Shown piece after piece: positions 8,591 to 17,839 of a stretch of 54,576 nucleotides of DNA. The notes under the pieces are model-generated. The model worked only from the letters and a program-made list of their open reading frames with translations, searched no databases and was not told where the DNA came from. The position numbers were made by a program, and so were the translations under genes. Numbering within the stretch: the stretch's first letter is position 1; each line of letters opens with the position of its first letter. Source of the DNA: Spirochaetales bacterium (GTDB lineage: Bacteria > Spirochaetota > Spirochaetia > DSM-2461); NCBI GenBank assembly GCA_028533045.1, contig JAQQAP010000024.1:1-54576 (forward strand), in the 5' to 3' direction.

Positions 8591-9315
8591 TTGTTCCCCT
8601 TCTTTCGGGCCATTTCCATGAGCCGCTCTACTTCGCTCTCCTTTAGGTTGCGATAGTGTCCGGGCTGGAGCCCTTTTATAGTAACCGAGCCTATACGGAC
8701 CCGATGGATTTTCTTAACAGTAATGCTTCGGGAAAGAAATACCTTCCGAAGCTCCTGATTCCGCCCCTCTTCCAGTACTATGTGTACCGTATGGGGGCCT
8801 TTCATGCGATAGCTTTTGGCTTTGTAGAACTCCCCGTTTACCCGAATCCCAGCAACGAACTGCTTCATAAGCTCTTCGGGGATGTTCTTTTTGGTGGTGA
8901 CCACGTACTCCTTCTCCAGATGGGTGGAGGGATGGGTAATGAGATTGGAAAAATCCCCGTCGTTGCTAAAAAACAGAAGGCCCGAGGTCATGTAGTCCAA
9001 GCGGCCCACGTTAAAGATTCTTTGGGGCACATTGGCGATAAGATCACGGGCTACGGGACGGTCCCGGTCGTCCTTATTGGAACAGATGTAGCCGGAAGGT
9101 TTATGGAGAGCTATGTAGATTTTCCTCTTCATCGGCTTGACCAAACGGCCGTCTACCCTCACCTCATCTTCAAGGCTGACCCTGTCTCCCGGGGCGAGAG
9201 TAATTTTACCGTTCACTTCGACCCGGCCGCTTTTAATAATTTCTTCGCACTTCCGCCGGGAATCTACTCCGGCCTGGGCCAGGAATACCTGGAGCCGCAT
9301 TTCTTTACTATCCAT
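8587..9315 (-). CDS. rluB: RsuA/RluB-family pseudouridine synthase
   Basis: A 242-residue protein with an N-terminal S4 RNA-binding domain (~6-55, LQVFLAQAGVDSRRKCEEII) and a pseudouridine synthase domain. The catalytic Asp is D107 in GRLDYMTSGLLFFSNDG, and the ITHPSTHLEKEY segment is typical of RluB, which modifies 23S rRNA, rather than RsuA. It overlaps scpB by 8 bases and cmk by 4. The scpA-scpB-rluB-cmk order is widely conserved in bacteria. Assignment to RluB rather than another RsuA-group enzyme is inferred from context. Confidence 0.92.
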   Translation of the reverse strand: MDSKEMRLQVFLAQAGVDSRRKCEEIIKSGRVEVNGKITLAPGDRVSLEDEVRVDGRLVKPMKRKIYIALHKPSGYICSNKDDRDRPVARDLIANVPQRIFNVGRLDYMTSGLLFFSNDGDFSNLITHPSTHLEKEYVVTTKKNIPEELMKQFVAGIRVNGEFYKAKSYRMKGPHTVHIVLEEGRNQELRKVFLSRSITVKKIHRVRIGSVTIKGLQPGHYRNLKESEVERLMEMARKKGNK

Positions 9316-9847
9316 TTAATTCAAACCTGTCCGCTTCCACATCATCCAGCTTAGGGAGATCGGCTATACTTTTGAGACGAAAAAGACGGAGAAAATCCCG
9401 GGTGGTCCCATAGAGCAGGGGCTTACCGGGAACGTCCTTCTTTCCCACTTCCTTTATAAGTTTTTTCTTAAGGAGGAGGCGCATCATACCGTCCACCGAC
9501 ACACCACGAATATTTTCCACTTCCGACCTTGTGAGAGGCTGACTGTAGGCGATGATGGAGAGTGTCTCCAGAGCGGCCCGTGAGAGCTTCTCCTCGTTTT
9601 TCTGGCCGTAATTCTCCCGAAGCGCTTCGGAAAACTCATCCTTGGGAATAAAAAGATAGCCCCCGTCAATCTGGGCCAAACCGATTCCCCGGTTCTCAGC
9701 AGAGAGATCTTCTGTAAGTTTTACCAGCACTTCTTTGAGAACGCTTTTATCCAGTCCGGTCACACGGGAGAGATAGGTGAGATTTACCGGTTCGTTCTCC
9801 AGAAAGAGAACCGCCTCCAACAGGGCCGTTTCCTTTTCAAGACTCAA
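9308..9847 (-). CDS. scpB: Segregation and condensation protein B
   Basis: A 179-residue winged-helix protein of the SMC-ScpAB condensin complex, which compacts and segregates chromosomes. Typical ScpB features are the N-terminal LLEAVLFLENEPV and the SRAALETLSIIAYSQPLTRSEVENIRGV stretch (~90-115). The C-terminus is a short tail after LYGTTRDFLRLF. It overlaps scpA by 11 bases and the rluB-like gene by 8, consistent with stoichiometric co-expression. smc itself is not in the window. Confidence 0.95.
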   Translation of the reverse strand: MSLEKETALLEAVLFLENEPVNLTYLSRVTGLDKSVLKEVLVKLTEDLSAENRGIGLAQIDGGYLFIPKDEFSEALRENYGQKNEEKLSRAALETLSIIAYSQPLTRSEVENIRGVSVDGMMRLLLKKKLIKEVGKKDVPGKPLLYGTTRDFLRLFRLKSIADLPKLDDVEADRFELNG

Positions 9848-10595
9848 GGGTCAATGCCTCCTCCGGGTCTTCCTTGCGGGCCCGAATTTTTATATCCCCG
9901 AACAAACGATTCTGGGTAATGAGAATCTGCTGGGTTTTAACTGTCTCCAGGACAGCAAGAAAGGTGCAAACGATTTCCAATAGAGAGTCGGGATTAATCA
10001 GCAAATCGGTTAAAAGAAATTCCTGCCCCGTCTCCAAAAGCTCCATAATCAGGGTAATTTTCTCATTCACCGTCACCTCTTCGTAAAGATTGACTATTTT
10101 TTCCGAGGAAAGGTTCTCCATAATGCCGGAGAAGCACTGAAGCAAATCCCATACTTCCACTTCCTGCCAGAGGTTATCCTCCTCTTCCAAAAAGGAAAGA
10201 AAATGCTGCCGCTTCTTACGCTCAATAACCCAGGTACTTTCCTTTTCCTTCTCCGCCATGAGAGCGGAAAGCTTGCGGTACTTCTGATACTCGATAAGCT
10301 TCTCCACCAACTCCCGGCGAGGATCTTCCAATTCATCCTCAAAATCCACTTCCACCGGCAATAGCATGCGCGACTTTATGTACAGAAGGGTTGAGGCCAT
10401 CAGATAGAATTCGGTAATATTTTCCAGGTCCGGATGGGCGGCGTACGTCATGTACTCCAGATATTGTTCGGTAACTTCCGCTATGGGGATGTCGTAAATA
10501 TTGACTTCGTTTTTCTTAATAAGGAAGAGGAGCAGATCCAAAGGCCCCTCAAAGGATTCCAGTTTATATTGATGTTTATTCCGTTCCTCTTCCAT
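9837..10595 (-). CDS. scpA: Segregation and condensation protein A (kleisin)
   Basis: A 252-residue kleisin that bridges the SMC heads and binds ScpB. The N-terminal YKLESFEGPLDLLLFLIKKNEVNIYDIPI is the diagnostic ScpA signature, followed by the ASTLLYIKSRMLLP helix. The C-terminal winged helix (~170-240) is recognisable though divergent. The start has no strong ribosome-binding site and lies 18 bases after the purE stop, so translation is probably coupled to upstream ribosomes. Confidence 0.94.
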   Translation of the reverse strand: MEEERNKHQYKLESFEGPLDLLLFLIKKNEVNIYDIPIAEVTEQYLEYMTYAAHPDLENITEFYLMASTLLYIKSRMLLPVEVDFEDELEDPRRELVEKLIEYQKYRKLSALMAEKEKESTWVIERKKRQHFLSFLEEEDNLWQEVEVWDLLQCFSGIMENLSSEKIVNLYEEVTVNEKITLIMELLETGQEFLLTDLLINPDSLLEIVCTFLAVLETVKTQQILITQNRLFGDIKIRARKEDPEEALTLES

Positions 10596-10612
10596 CTGCG
10601 CCGTGTTGTCGA

Positions 10613-11092
10613 TTAGAGTTCGACTCCCTCGGCATTGTCCTTGATGAAGTTTTCCTTCATCTCCTTACGGAAGGAAATAAGTTTTTCCTTTAATTCCGGG
10701 TGCTTAAGGGCCATCATCTGAACGGCCAACATGGCACCGTTATAAGAGTTGTTAACGGCTACGGTGGCAACAGGAATGGACTTGGGCATCTGTACGATGG
10801 ACATAAGAGAATCGAGACCGTCAAAGGCGGCGTTAAGGGGCACACCTACAACGGGGAGAATGGTTTTAGAGGCGATAACACCGGGAAGGTGTGCGGCCAG
10901 GCCGGCTCCTGCGACGATTACTTCGACGCCCTCTTTTTCCATACGCTCCAGTTCGGCTTCCAGTTTTTCGGGTACGCGGTGAGCAGAAAGAACGTGTGCT
11001 TCAAATTCCACGCCGAAAGACTCAAAACATCGGGCGGCGCCCTTCATCTTATCCGTGTCGGATTTACTTCCAAAAATAATTGCTGCTTTCAT
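10613..11092 (-). CDS. purE: N5-carboxyaminoimidazole ribonucleotide mutase (class I PurE)
   Basis: A 159-residue enzyme of purine synthesis that converts N5-CAIR to CAIR. The GSKSD loop (8-12) and SAHR (36-39) bind substrate. The AGAGLAAHLPGVIA segment matches class I PurE, which needs PurK, rather than the class II AIR carboxylase with AGRSN found in Treponema denticola. No purK is nearby. The ATG has no Shine-Dalgarno sequence, and a TATATT box ends 7 bases upstream, so the mRNA may be leaderless. It heads the long minus-strand operon. Confidence 0.94.
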   Translation of the reverse strand: MKAAIIFGSKSDTDKMKGAARCFESFGVEFEAHVLSAHRVPEKLEAELERMEKEGVEVIVAGAGLAAHLPGVIASKTILPVVGVPLNAAFDGLDSLMSIVQMPKSIPVATVAVNNSYNGAMLAVQMMALKHPELKEKLISFRKEMKENFIKDNAEGVEL

Positions 11093-11099
11093 AGTAGCA

Positions 11100-11128
11100 A
11101 ATATAACAGAAAACCCGGTTGAAAGGAA
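11100..11128 (-). promoter_or_regulatory. Putative promoter of purE giving a leaderless mRNA
   Basis: On the minus strand TATATT (11105-11100) ends exactly 7 bases before the purE ATG, so transcription would start at or beside the start codon. The -35 candidate TTCCTT at 17-base spacing is weak. Inferred from sequence only. Confidence 0.4.
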
Positions 11129-11200
11129 GCCCCATTAAGAGTATTTTAGTAGTAAATAAGAATCCCCGCCCCCGGGGCCGGGAGAACAAGGAGAGAACTT

Positions 11201-11608
11201 ATGGCAAAAAAAAGTATTGGCATTATGCCCCTGTTACAAATTCTGGTTGCCCTTCTTCTGCTAACCTTTGGAATTGACGGTATTACCGGATACAATTCCA
11301 CCGGATCGGAGTTAATGAGAACGGTAAACAGTACCCTGGGGGGAAGCAACAACGTCTTGCCTCTCATCTTTGCAATTATCGAGATTGCCGTGGGAGCTTT
11401 GCTTATTGCCGAATTTTTCATGCCCGTGGCCACCCGATTTGTATTTATCGGCATGATAGTAGTTTGCGTGGTATGGATTCTATCCATCATTCTCAATTTC
11501 ATTACCTCCCATTTCCTGGAACCCAACTTTATATCCTGGTTAAGGGAACTCTCCATTCAACTCGTTCTTCTTGTCTGCTTCTGGCAGGTGGGACTTTCCA
11601 AACAGTAG
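11201..11608 (+). CDS. Four-helix membrane protein, unknown function
   Basis: A 135-residue hydrophobic protein with about four transmembrane segments (~8-25, 50-72, 75-100, 112-130). Polar loops contain a small GGSNN turn. It resembles small DoxX-like or DUF-type four-helix proteins in size only; no family is recognised. GGAGAG lies seven bases before the ATG. It precedes mutL by 7 bases and is probably co-transcribed with it. Confidence 0.75.
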   Translation: MAKKSIGIMPLLQILVALLLLTFGIDGITGYNSTGSELMRTVNSTLGGSNNVLPLIFAIIEIAVGALLIAEFFMPVATRFVFIGMIVVCVVWILSIILNFITSHFLEPNFISWLRELSIQLVLLVCFWQVGLSKQ

Positions 11609-11615
11609 GAGCCTT

Positions 11616-13412
11616 ATGAACCAGTCCCGCATTGCCCTGCTTGAAGATTCGGTAGCCCGCAGAATTGCAGCGGGCGAGGTGATAGAACGGCCCGCTTCGG
11701 TGGTCCGCGAACTCCTGGATAACTCGATAGATGCGGGCGGCCAAGAGATAGCTCTGCACATTGAGGGAGGAGGAATAGACCGAATCCGAATTGTGGACAA
11801 CGGGACGGGAATGACCGGTGAGGAGCTGGACCTGTGCTGGCTCCCCCATGCCACCAGCAAGATTCGCACGGTGGAAGACCTGGACCAGGTGGGCACCCTG
11901 GGATTCCGGGGAGAAGCCCTCTCCAGCGTAGCGGCCTGTGCCCGCATGGAGATTGTTAGCGCCACCGATGAAAACGGCTCCGCCGAACGTCTTCTTATTC
12001 AGGGGGGACGCAAAGTTCTTCGCGAAGGGACGGGAGGCACCAAGGGGACCGTTATTGATGTGGCCGATCTCTTCTATTCCATTCCGGCACGTAAAAAATT
12101 CCTTAAAAGAGCTTCCGCCGAGGCCCAGCAGTGCCGCAAGACGTTCCTGGAAAAGGCCCTCCCCTTCCCCCATGTGGGGTTCCGCTTTTTCCAGGATGGG
12201 AAACTCAGCCTTTACCTTCCCCCTTCTGACCTGAAAAAACGGGTTCTTTCCGGGTATCCGACCCTGGGGGATGAAAAACTTTTTACCCATTTAAGCTATG
12301 AGGACGAAGGATTCTCCGTGGACATTGTGGCGGGAGGGCCCGAACTTCATAGGCGCAACCGCCAACAGATTCACATTTTTGCCAATAACCGGCGCATTGA
12401 CGAATACGCCTTTGTTCAGGCCGTAGAGTACGGTTACGACACCTTTCTTCCGGGGGGGCAGTTTCCCATTTGCTTTGTATTTATCCACGCAGACCCCAAA
12501 CTGGTGGACTTTAACATCCACCCGGCCAAGCGGGAGGCCAAATTCCGCATTAAACAGGAAATTCACCACCGCATTGTGGTTATGATAAAAGAGTCCCTTA
12601 ACCGGCATCATACTTCTCTGGACCGGCCGGCATTGGAAGATATTGGAAAAGTAACGGCCCGGCGGGAAGAGACTGTTCAAGCTGAATTCGCCCCTTTCCA
12701 GGCACGGGAGCGGGCGGAATACGGCCTTTCTGCCCCGGGAGGATCTCAAGGATACATAGCCCGTGAGCGAACGGCCGTAGCCAAATCAGCCCAATCCTTT
12801 ACCCTGCCCAGGGAAAACTCCGCCCCCTTTGCCGCTAACAGAACAACCCCGGAACCGGAACAGCCGGCCAGAGACTTCCGCTACCTGGGGCAATTCATGA
12901 ATCTCTTTCTTCTTATCGAACGGGGGAACAAGCTGTACATAATGGACCAGCATGCCGCCCACGAAAGGGTTCTTTTTGAAGATTTTAAAAACAATCAGTC
13001 CCACCCCCAGGAGCTGCTTATCCCCATAAAGCTCGAACTGACCGACGACGAAGAGGAGTGGCTGAAAAAGAGCCAATCGGACTGGAAAAAGCTGGGCTTT
13101 GACCTTCAAAAGCATGGCCGGGGAGACTGGACGATTAACCGGGTCCCCGCCTTTGCGGGAAAACTGGACGAAGAGATACTGGGAATTATCCGCGGCAAGG
13201 GCGGTACGGGCGACCGTCTGGAAAAGGATCTTTATGCCCAGGCCAGCTGCAAAGCGGCGATTAAGGACGGGGAAGTCCTGGACCGGGAAACGGCCATACG
13301 CCTTATAGAGAAGGCCTTTCTCCTTCCCTTTCCCCGCTGTCCTCACGGACGCCCCCTTTGGTTTGAAATCAGCCGGGAAGAGCTGTTTCAGCTGGTGGGA
13401 AGAACGGTCTAA
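11616..13412 (+). CDS. mutL: DNA mismatch repair endonuclease MutL
   Basis: A 598-residue protein that couples MutS mismatch recognition to strand incision. The GHKL ATPase has E32/N36 (ELLDNSIDAG), DNGTGM (61-66) and LGFRGEAL (95-102). The C-terminal domain carries the endonuclease motif DQHA-x2-E-x4-E (444-455), plus SCKAAIK and CPHGRP, which complete the zinc/metal site, so this is the nicking type found in bacteria lacking MutH. The start chosen is ATG 11616 with AGGAG directly upstream; an in-frame codon at 11571 lies inside the previous gene. The 106 bases after the stop are A/T-rich with no clear terminator. Confidence 0.96.
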   Translation: MNQSRIALLEDSVARRIAAGEVIERPASVVRELLDNSIDAGGQEIALHIEGGGIDRIRIVDNGTGMTGEELDLCWLPHATSKIRTVEDLDQVGTLGFRGEALSSVAACARMEIVSATDENGSAERLLIQGGRKVLREGTGGTKGTVIDVADLFYSIPARKKFLKRASAEAQQCRKTFLEKALPFPHVGFRFFQDGKLSLYLPPSDLKKRVLSGYPTLGDEKLFTHLSYEDEGFSVDIVAGGPELHRRNRQQIHIFANNRRIDEYAFVQAVEYGYDTFLPGGQFPICFVFIHADPKLVDFNIHPAKREAKFRIKQEIHHRIVVMIKESLNRHHTSLDRPALEDIGKVTARREETVQAEFAPFQARERAEYGLSAPGGSQGYIARERTAVAKSAQSFTLPRENSAPFAANRTTPEPEQPARDFRYLGQFMNLFLLIERGNKLYIMDQHAAHERVLFEDFKNNQSHPQELLIPIKLELTDDEEEWLKKSQSDWKKLGFDLQKHGRGDWTINRVPAFAGKLDEEILGIIRGKGGTGDRLEKDLYAQASCKAAIKDGEVLDRETAIRLIEKAFLLPFPRCPHGRPLWFEISREELFQLVGRTV

Positions 13413-13518
13413 AAAACAATTATCACTTATTATTCTCAATATTTTTAATGTTTTAATTTTTTTCTAACAGATAGCCGCTAAACTTAGATAAGCTTAAGCA
13501 AAAAGGAAGCAGTTAAAA

Positions 13519-14397
13519 ATGACATTAAAAAAAAGCCTTAAAAATAATATTATGGTTCTCTCCCTTTCGGGGGAACTTGACATGTACAATTCCACTGATT
13601 TCCGCCAGCAAGTGGATGGACTGCTTGGCAAATATAATCCCCGGGGTCTTCTCATGAACTTTCGGGATCTGAGTTATGTCGACTCCAGCGGCATAGGCCT
13701 CCTCCTCGCTCTTCTCAAAAGAACAAACAAGATGAACTGCCTTACCTGTTTCTGCTACATTCAGGACCAGGTACTGGAAATCATCAAACTGACCCGAATT
13801 CTCTCTCTTTTTGACATTAAAAGCTCCGAAAAGAGAGCCTTTGACTATATTGAGAATGAGCTAAGCTCCCGGGCTATTACGGAAAACGCTCCTATTACAA
13901 TTAATGAAGACAGCCCCCTGATGAACAGAAACGGTATGGAGCACAAAACGATCAATATTGATTTTAGCCGCATTCGCTATATAAGCCATATTATCACCCA
14001 GGAGGCCCCCAGTGCGCTCCGGGAGTATAATCTTTTGGAACAGCAGATTAGTGAAGTTATCAAAAACGGCGTTCGACACGGCAACCGGAACGATATCAAT
14101 AAAGCTTTAAGAATCTGGTGGGAATTCACCGATCATTCGGCCCGACTCATTGTAGAAGATGAGGGGGAAGGTTTTACCAATTTGGAAAACTGGATCGATT
14201 TTTACCACAAAAGAATGGAGTGTTTCTCCAACGGAGATTTTGATTCCATGACCGACTACTTAAGCTACCGCACCGAAGACAGTCGTCCCGAAGACGGGGG
14301 AAACGCTCTTTTCGCCGCGGTGGAATACTGGAACAAGGGTGTCGTTTTTAACAAGAAAAAGAACTGTATTGCCGTAAAAAGAGACTTCAAGGCCTAA
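13519..14397 (+). CDS. STAS domain fused to HATPase (anti-sigma-type) domain
   Basis: A 292-residue fusion of the two halves of a partner-switching system. Residues 1-110 form a STAS domain like SpoIIAA/RsbV, with the phosphorylatable serine in YVDSSGIG (S56/S57). Residues ~145-292 form a GHKL ATPase like SpoIIAB/RsbW, with E179 and N183 in the N box (EVIKNGVRHGN), DEGEGF (214-219) and a glycine-containing GGNALFAAVEYW loop. In known systems the kinase phosphorylates the STAS protein on a separate chain. Here this could occur in cis. AGGAAG precedes the start. The adjacent phosphatase gene, 3 bases downstream, would reverse the modification. No sigma factor gene is nearby, so the output is unknown. 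Confidence 0.85.
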   Translation: MTLKKSLKNNIMVLSLSGELDMYNSTDFRQQVDGLLGKYNPRGLLMNFRDLSYVDSSGIGLLLALLKRTNKMNCLTCFCYIQDQVLEIIKLTRILSLFDIKSSEKRAFDYIENELSSRAITENAPITINEDSPLMNRNGMEHKTINIDFSRIRYISHIITQEAPSALREYNLLEQQISEVIKNGVRHGNRNDINKALRIWWEFTDHSARLIVEDEGEGFTNLENWIDFYHKRMECFSNGDFDSMTDYLSYRTEDSRPEDGGNALFAAVEYWNKGVVFNKKKNCIAVKRDFKA

Positions 14398-14400
14398 GAA

Positions 14401-15597
14401 ATGTTACAACGAATAACTCTCGAAAAAAGACGAAAACAAACAATCGGTTTTCTGGGAACCGCATCTTATTACGTAGACCAAAAATGTACCGTAGAGGAGC
14501 TAATGAACGCCCTGGAAGAGAGGGACAAATCGTCCTCTCACATTTACTCCCTGGCTGTGGTAGATAATAATATGAAAAGCCTGGGGCTTATTGTCATTAG
14601 GGAGCTTTTCGCACTTATTGGACGGCAATACGGCAGAGCAATCCTGGGTAAAAAAAACGTCGAAGATGTTATGAACCGGGAAGCGCAGGCTTTTAATATC
14701 AATGAAAACATCTTTGCCGTAGGGGATACCCTGGAAGAAAACCTTCGAAACGACGAGATAACCTATTACCTCCTCCGTGATAACGACCACATTTATAAAG
14801 GGATCTTCTCCTCTCGAGACATATTAATCCACCTGAGCAATATGACCAAAAACGATATGATTATGGCTCAGTCTATCCAGAGAAAAATATCCCGGGAAGA
14901 GACCAGCATTCACGAAACCCGATTTGATCTGGTCGCCTCCACCCAGCCCGTTATGGATGTGGGGGGCGATTGCTACATGATTAAGAATTTTCACAAGAAC
15001 CGCTGGCTTTTTTCTGTTTGTGATGCTTCGGGCAAGGGAATCGCCGCCTCTCTTCTTACCACCACCATTTGGGGAATGATGAGTATCTACGAGTTCCGAC
15101 AAGGAGTTATGCCTTTTTTAAAAAAGGTAAACAACTATCTTTATGATACCCTGGAATCGGAACGATTTATCACGGGAATATTTCTGGACTTTCACGCCAA
15201 ATCGGGAAAGGTTCAAATTTATGATATGGGACACTCCTACCTTTATATACACAGGAAAGGACGACTTAAACGCATTCCTCTCACAGGAAATCCCCCCATT
15301 GGGATACAAGAACTGGAAAATATTTCAGTGGGAGCTCTTCAGCTTAGGGAAGAGGATTACCTCTTTATCCCCACCGATGGACTGCTTGAACAGGTCAACA
15401 GCGCCGGAACAATGTACTCTATCAAAAGAGTGGAGACCATCATTAACAAAAACCTGAATAAACCGATTGAGTTTGTAAAAAATGAAATCCGGCAGGACTT
15501 TCTGGACTTCAAAGGCAAAGAACACGTCCATGATGATGTAACCTTCCAACTCTTGAAATACTACGGCAAGGAAGCCACCGACGAATATAAAATTTGA
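14401..15597 (+). CDS. CBS-domain PP2C (SpoIIE/RsbU-type) serine phosphatase
   Basis: A 398-residue protein with a paired CBS-like sensory region (~25-145, IYSLAVVDNNMKSLGLIVIRELF and ...GIFSSRDIL), a linker helix (~150-170) and a PP2C/SpoIIE phosphatase domain (~175-395). Metal-binding Asp residues appear in VGGDCY (D190), CDASGKG (D208) and FIPTDGLLEQ. It should dephosphorylate a phospho-STAS protein, most likely the one encoded 3 bases upstream. CBS pairs often bind adenine nucleotides, which would link the switch to energy state; that is inference. Confidence 0.88.
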   Translation: MLQRITLEKRRKQTIGFLGTASYYVDQKCTVEELMNALEERDKSSSHIYSLAVVDNNMKSLGLIVIRELFALIGRQYGRAILGKKNVEDVMNREAQAFNINENIFAVGDTLEENLRNDEITYYLLRDNDHIYKGIFSSRDILIHLSNMTKNDMIMAQSIQRKISREETSIHETRFDLVASTQPVMDVGGDCYMIKNFHKNRWLFSVCDASGKGIAASLLTTTIWGMMSIYEFRQGVMPFLKKVNNYLYDTLESERFITGIFLDFHAKSGKVQIYDMGHSYLYIHRKGRLKRIPLTGNPPIGIQELENISVGALQLREEDYLFIPTDGLLEQVNSAGTMYSIKRVETIINKNLNKPIEFVKNEIRQDFLDFKGKEHVHDDVTFQLLKYYGKEATDEYKI

Positions 15598-15652
15598 TTT
15601 TTTTCTTTCCCTTTTAGCCATTTAGAGCTATTATTCAGCCTAGAGGTAAAGC

Positions 15653-17779
15653 ATGAAAATTAAATCGAAGTTATTGTTATTCATCGGAGGCTCCATCCTT
15701 ATTCTTTTGTCCGCCACTTTCCTCACTCTGATTTCCCTTACCAGTAATCGTGTAAAAAAAGACCTGACCGTACAGTTAACAAATCAATCACAGAATATCA
15801 CCCAGCAGATTTCCGCCCTCCTCAACACTTCGGCCCGTTCCTACCTCAAGGCTATTGGAGAGGAAAATGAAAAGATTTCCCTGGAATACACCAAACTTTA
15901 TACGGAAGGGGTCCTTACAAAAGAAGAAGCCATTGCCGCCATTATTGAAGAGTTGAAAGATGTGAAAATACTCAAAAGCGGTTATGTTTTCCTAACCGAC
16001 AAGGACGGCATTATCCTGAGCCATCCGGACAGCACCAAAATAGGAACCAAGGCTTCCACGGCAAACTGGATTCTTTCCCTGGGACCGAATGACAAGATTT
16101 TTCACAACTATAACTATAAGGAACAGAATAAGATTTCCTATAGATTCTACAACAGAATTCTTGAACTGAATGTTATGTCCTCCGCCCAAATGTCTGAATT
16201 TCTAGCCTCCCTGGATATGGTTGAATTGGGAGAGAATCTTAACAGTGTCAAACTGGGTGAATCGGGCTTCCCCTACCTTATTACTCCTGCCGGCCTCATC
16301 CTAACTAACAGGGACCCGGAAAAGGTATTCCTGAGCATGCGAAAAGTAGAAGACGATGCCTTTAACCTTGTCTACGAAGAAATATACCAGAATATGAAGG
16401 GCTACTACGAAATAGACTGGACCGATGAAAAAGGTATGGTAAGAAAGCAATTTCTGAACTTTGTGGAGGAACCCAACTCCAAACTCATCATCTGCACCTC
16501 CGGTTTTCTTGACGAATTCTATGGTACCGTAGACAGTATTAAACTGATTTCTCTTATCTCTGCTTTAATAATGGCGGGATTAATCTTTCTCATCCTTCTT
16601 ATCATCTCCAACAACGTCTCCCGCCCCATCGTGGCTTTTACGCAGAGCCTTAGGGAAATTTCCCAGGGGAATGGAGATCTTACGGCACGCATTGATATAA
16701 CTTCGAGTAGCGAAATAGGAACCATGGTGACCTCTTTCAACAGCTTCCTAGATACGCTCCAAAACATTATTAGGGAGATAAAAGAGTCCGCAAGCCGAAC
16801 TATCTCTATTAAAAACGATATTACCATTGATGTTGATGAAACGGCTTCTGCCCTCCATGAGATAACCGCCAATATCAACAGTATGAACGGACAGACCTCT
16901 AACCTGAACGAAAACATAAACAATTCCGCCCAGTCGGTAAACAATATAAACGATAGCATTAGCGAACTGAGCCGCTCCGTGGAAGAACAGGGCACAATGC
17001 TTCAAAACTCTACAGCAGCCATAACCCAGATGATCTCTTCTATTGATAATGTGGCACGTATTACCGCCTCCAAACAAGAATCGGCCCGGGAACTCTTAAA
17101 CAATGCCGGAGAAGGAGCCCAGATAATTGAGAGAACCCAGGGGGCAGTACAGGAGGTACATGACCAGCTGGAAAGTATTAGACAAATGGCAGCCCTCATT
17201 TCGGATATTGCAGAACAAACCAATCTTCTGGCTATGAATGCAGCCATAGAAGCAGCCCATGCGGGAGAAGCCGGCAGGGGTTTTGCCGTAGTATCCGATG
17301 AGATTCGAAAACTATCGGAAACATCCAACCGCAACACCACCCAGATAGAAAACACCCTGCAAAAAGTAGAAGCCTCCATTATTCAGGCCGACGAATTGAG
17401 TAGACAGACCCGGGAAAGCTTTAGCCGCATTAATACAGAAATAAAGGACATGGCCGGGGCTCTGGGAGAAATAGATATGAGTACCAATGAACTCCAGGTC
17501 GGAGGAAAAGAAATACTTCAGGCTATTACAACACTGGAAGTTGTATCTGAGGGGGTTAACGAAAAAACCGGCCTGATAAAAAGTGAGTCAACCGGTATAA
17601 ACAAGGCCATGGACAACGTAAAAAACGTAACCAGTCAGGTCGTAAACGGCATTAGTGAAATAGGTCAGGGAACAAAAGAAATATCCCTCTCAATGGAGAA
17701 AGTTGAAAACAGGACTCACAACCTTCAGGAAACAGGAGACAATCTTGATAAAAATGTTAACCGCTTCAAGGTGGATTAG
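15653..17779 (+). CDS. Methyl-accepting chemotaxis protein with Cache sensor
   Basis: A 708-residue chemoreceptor: N-terminal membrane helix (~7-28), double-Cache periplasmic domain (~35-290, including YVFLTDKDGIILSHPD), second membrane helix (~297-322), HAMP (~323-375) and a long cytoplasmic four-helix bundle. The hairpin tip EQTNLLAMNAAIEAAHAGEAG (~520) is the near-invariant CheA/CheW contact. There is no C-terminal CheR/CheB pentapeptide. GAGGTAAAGC precedes the ATG. Ligand unknown. It follows the partner-switching pair by 55 bases and may be a separate transcript. Confidence 0.95.
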   Translation: MKIKSKLLLFIGGSILILLSATFLTLISLTSNRVKKDLTVQLTNQSQNITQQISALLNTSARSYLKAIGEENEKISLEYTKLYTEGVLTKEEAIAAIIEELKDVKILKSGYVFLTDKDGIILSHPDSTKIGTKASTANWILSLGPNDKIFHNYNYKEQNKISYRFYNRILELNVMSSAQMSEFLASLDMVELGENLNSVKLGESGFPYLITPAGLILTNRDPEKVFLSMRKVEDDAFNLVYEEIYQNMKGYYEIDWTDEKGMVRKQFLNFVEEPNSKLIICTSGFLDEFYGTVDSIKLISLISALIMAGLIFLILLIISNNVSRPIVAFTQSLREISQGNGDLTARIDITSSSEIGTMVTSFNSFLDTLQNIIREIKESASRTISIKNDITIDVDETASALHEITANINSMNGQTSNLNENINNSAQSVNNINDSISELSRSVEEQGTMLQNSTAAITQMISSIDNVARITASKQESARELLNNAGEGAQIIERTQGAVQEVHDQLESIRQMAALISDIAEQTNLLAMNAAIEAAHAGEAGRGFAVVSDEIRKLSETSNRNTTQIENTLQKVEASIIQADELSRQTRESFSRINTEIKDMAGALGEIDMSTNELQVGGKEILQAITTLEVVSEGVNEKTGLIKSESTGINKAMDNVKNVTSQVVNGISEIGQGTKEISLSMEKVENRTHNLQETGDNLDKNVNRFKVD

Positions 17780-17839
17780 AACAACCCCGTTTGTCTCGAC
17801 ATCATGCGTTTCATATGTTACTCTTAGGTATAAAAGAAT

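Noticed and set aside
11166..11186. CCCCGCCCCCGGGGCCGGG as a riboswitch or terminator
   Set aside because: It can form only a short G/C hairpin with no U tract and lies in the leader of a small membrane protein gene; no known riboswitch pattern.
11571..11615. Earlier mutL start giving 613 residues
   Set aside because: It lies inside the preceding gene and lacks a ribosome-binding site; ATG 11616 has AGGAG and matches the usual MutL N-terminus.
13413..13518. Small RNA or terminator in the A/T-rich gap after mutL
   Set aside because: No stable hairpin and no clear promoter pair were found; probably only the promoter region of the STAS-HATPase gene.
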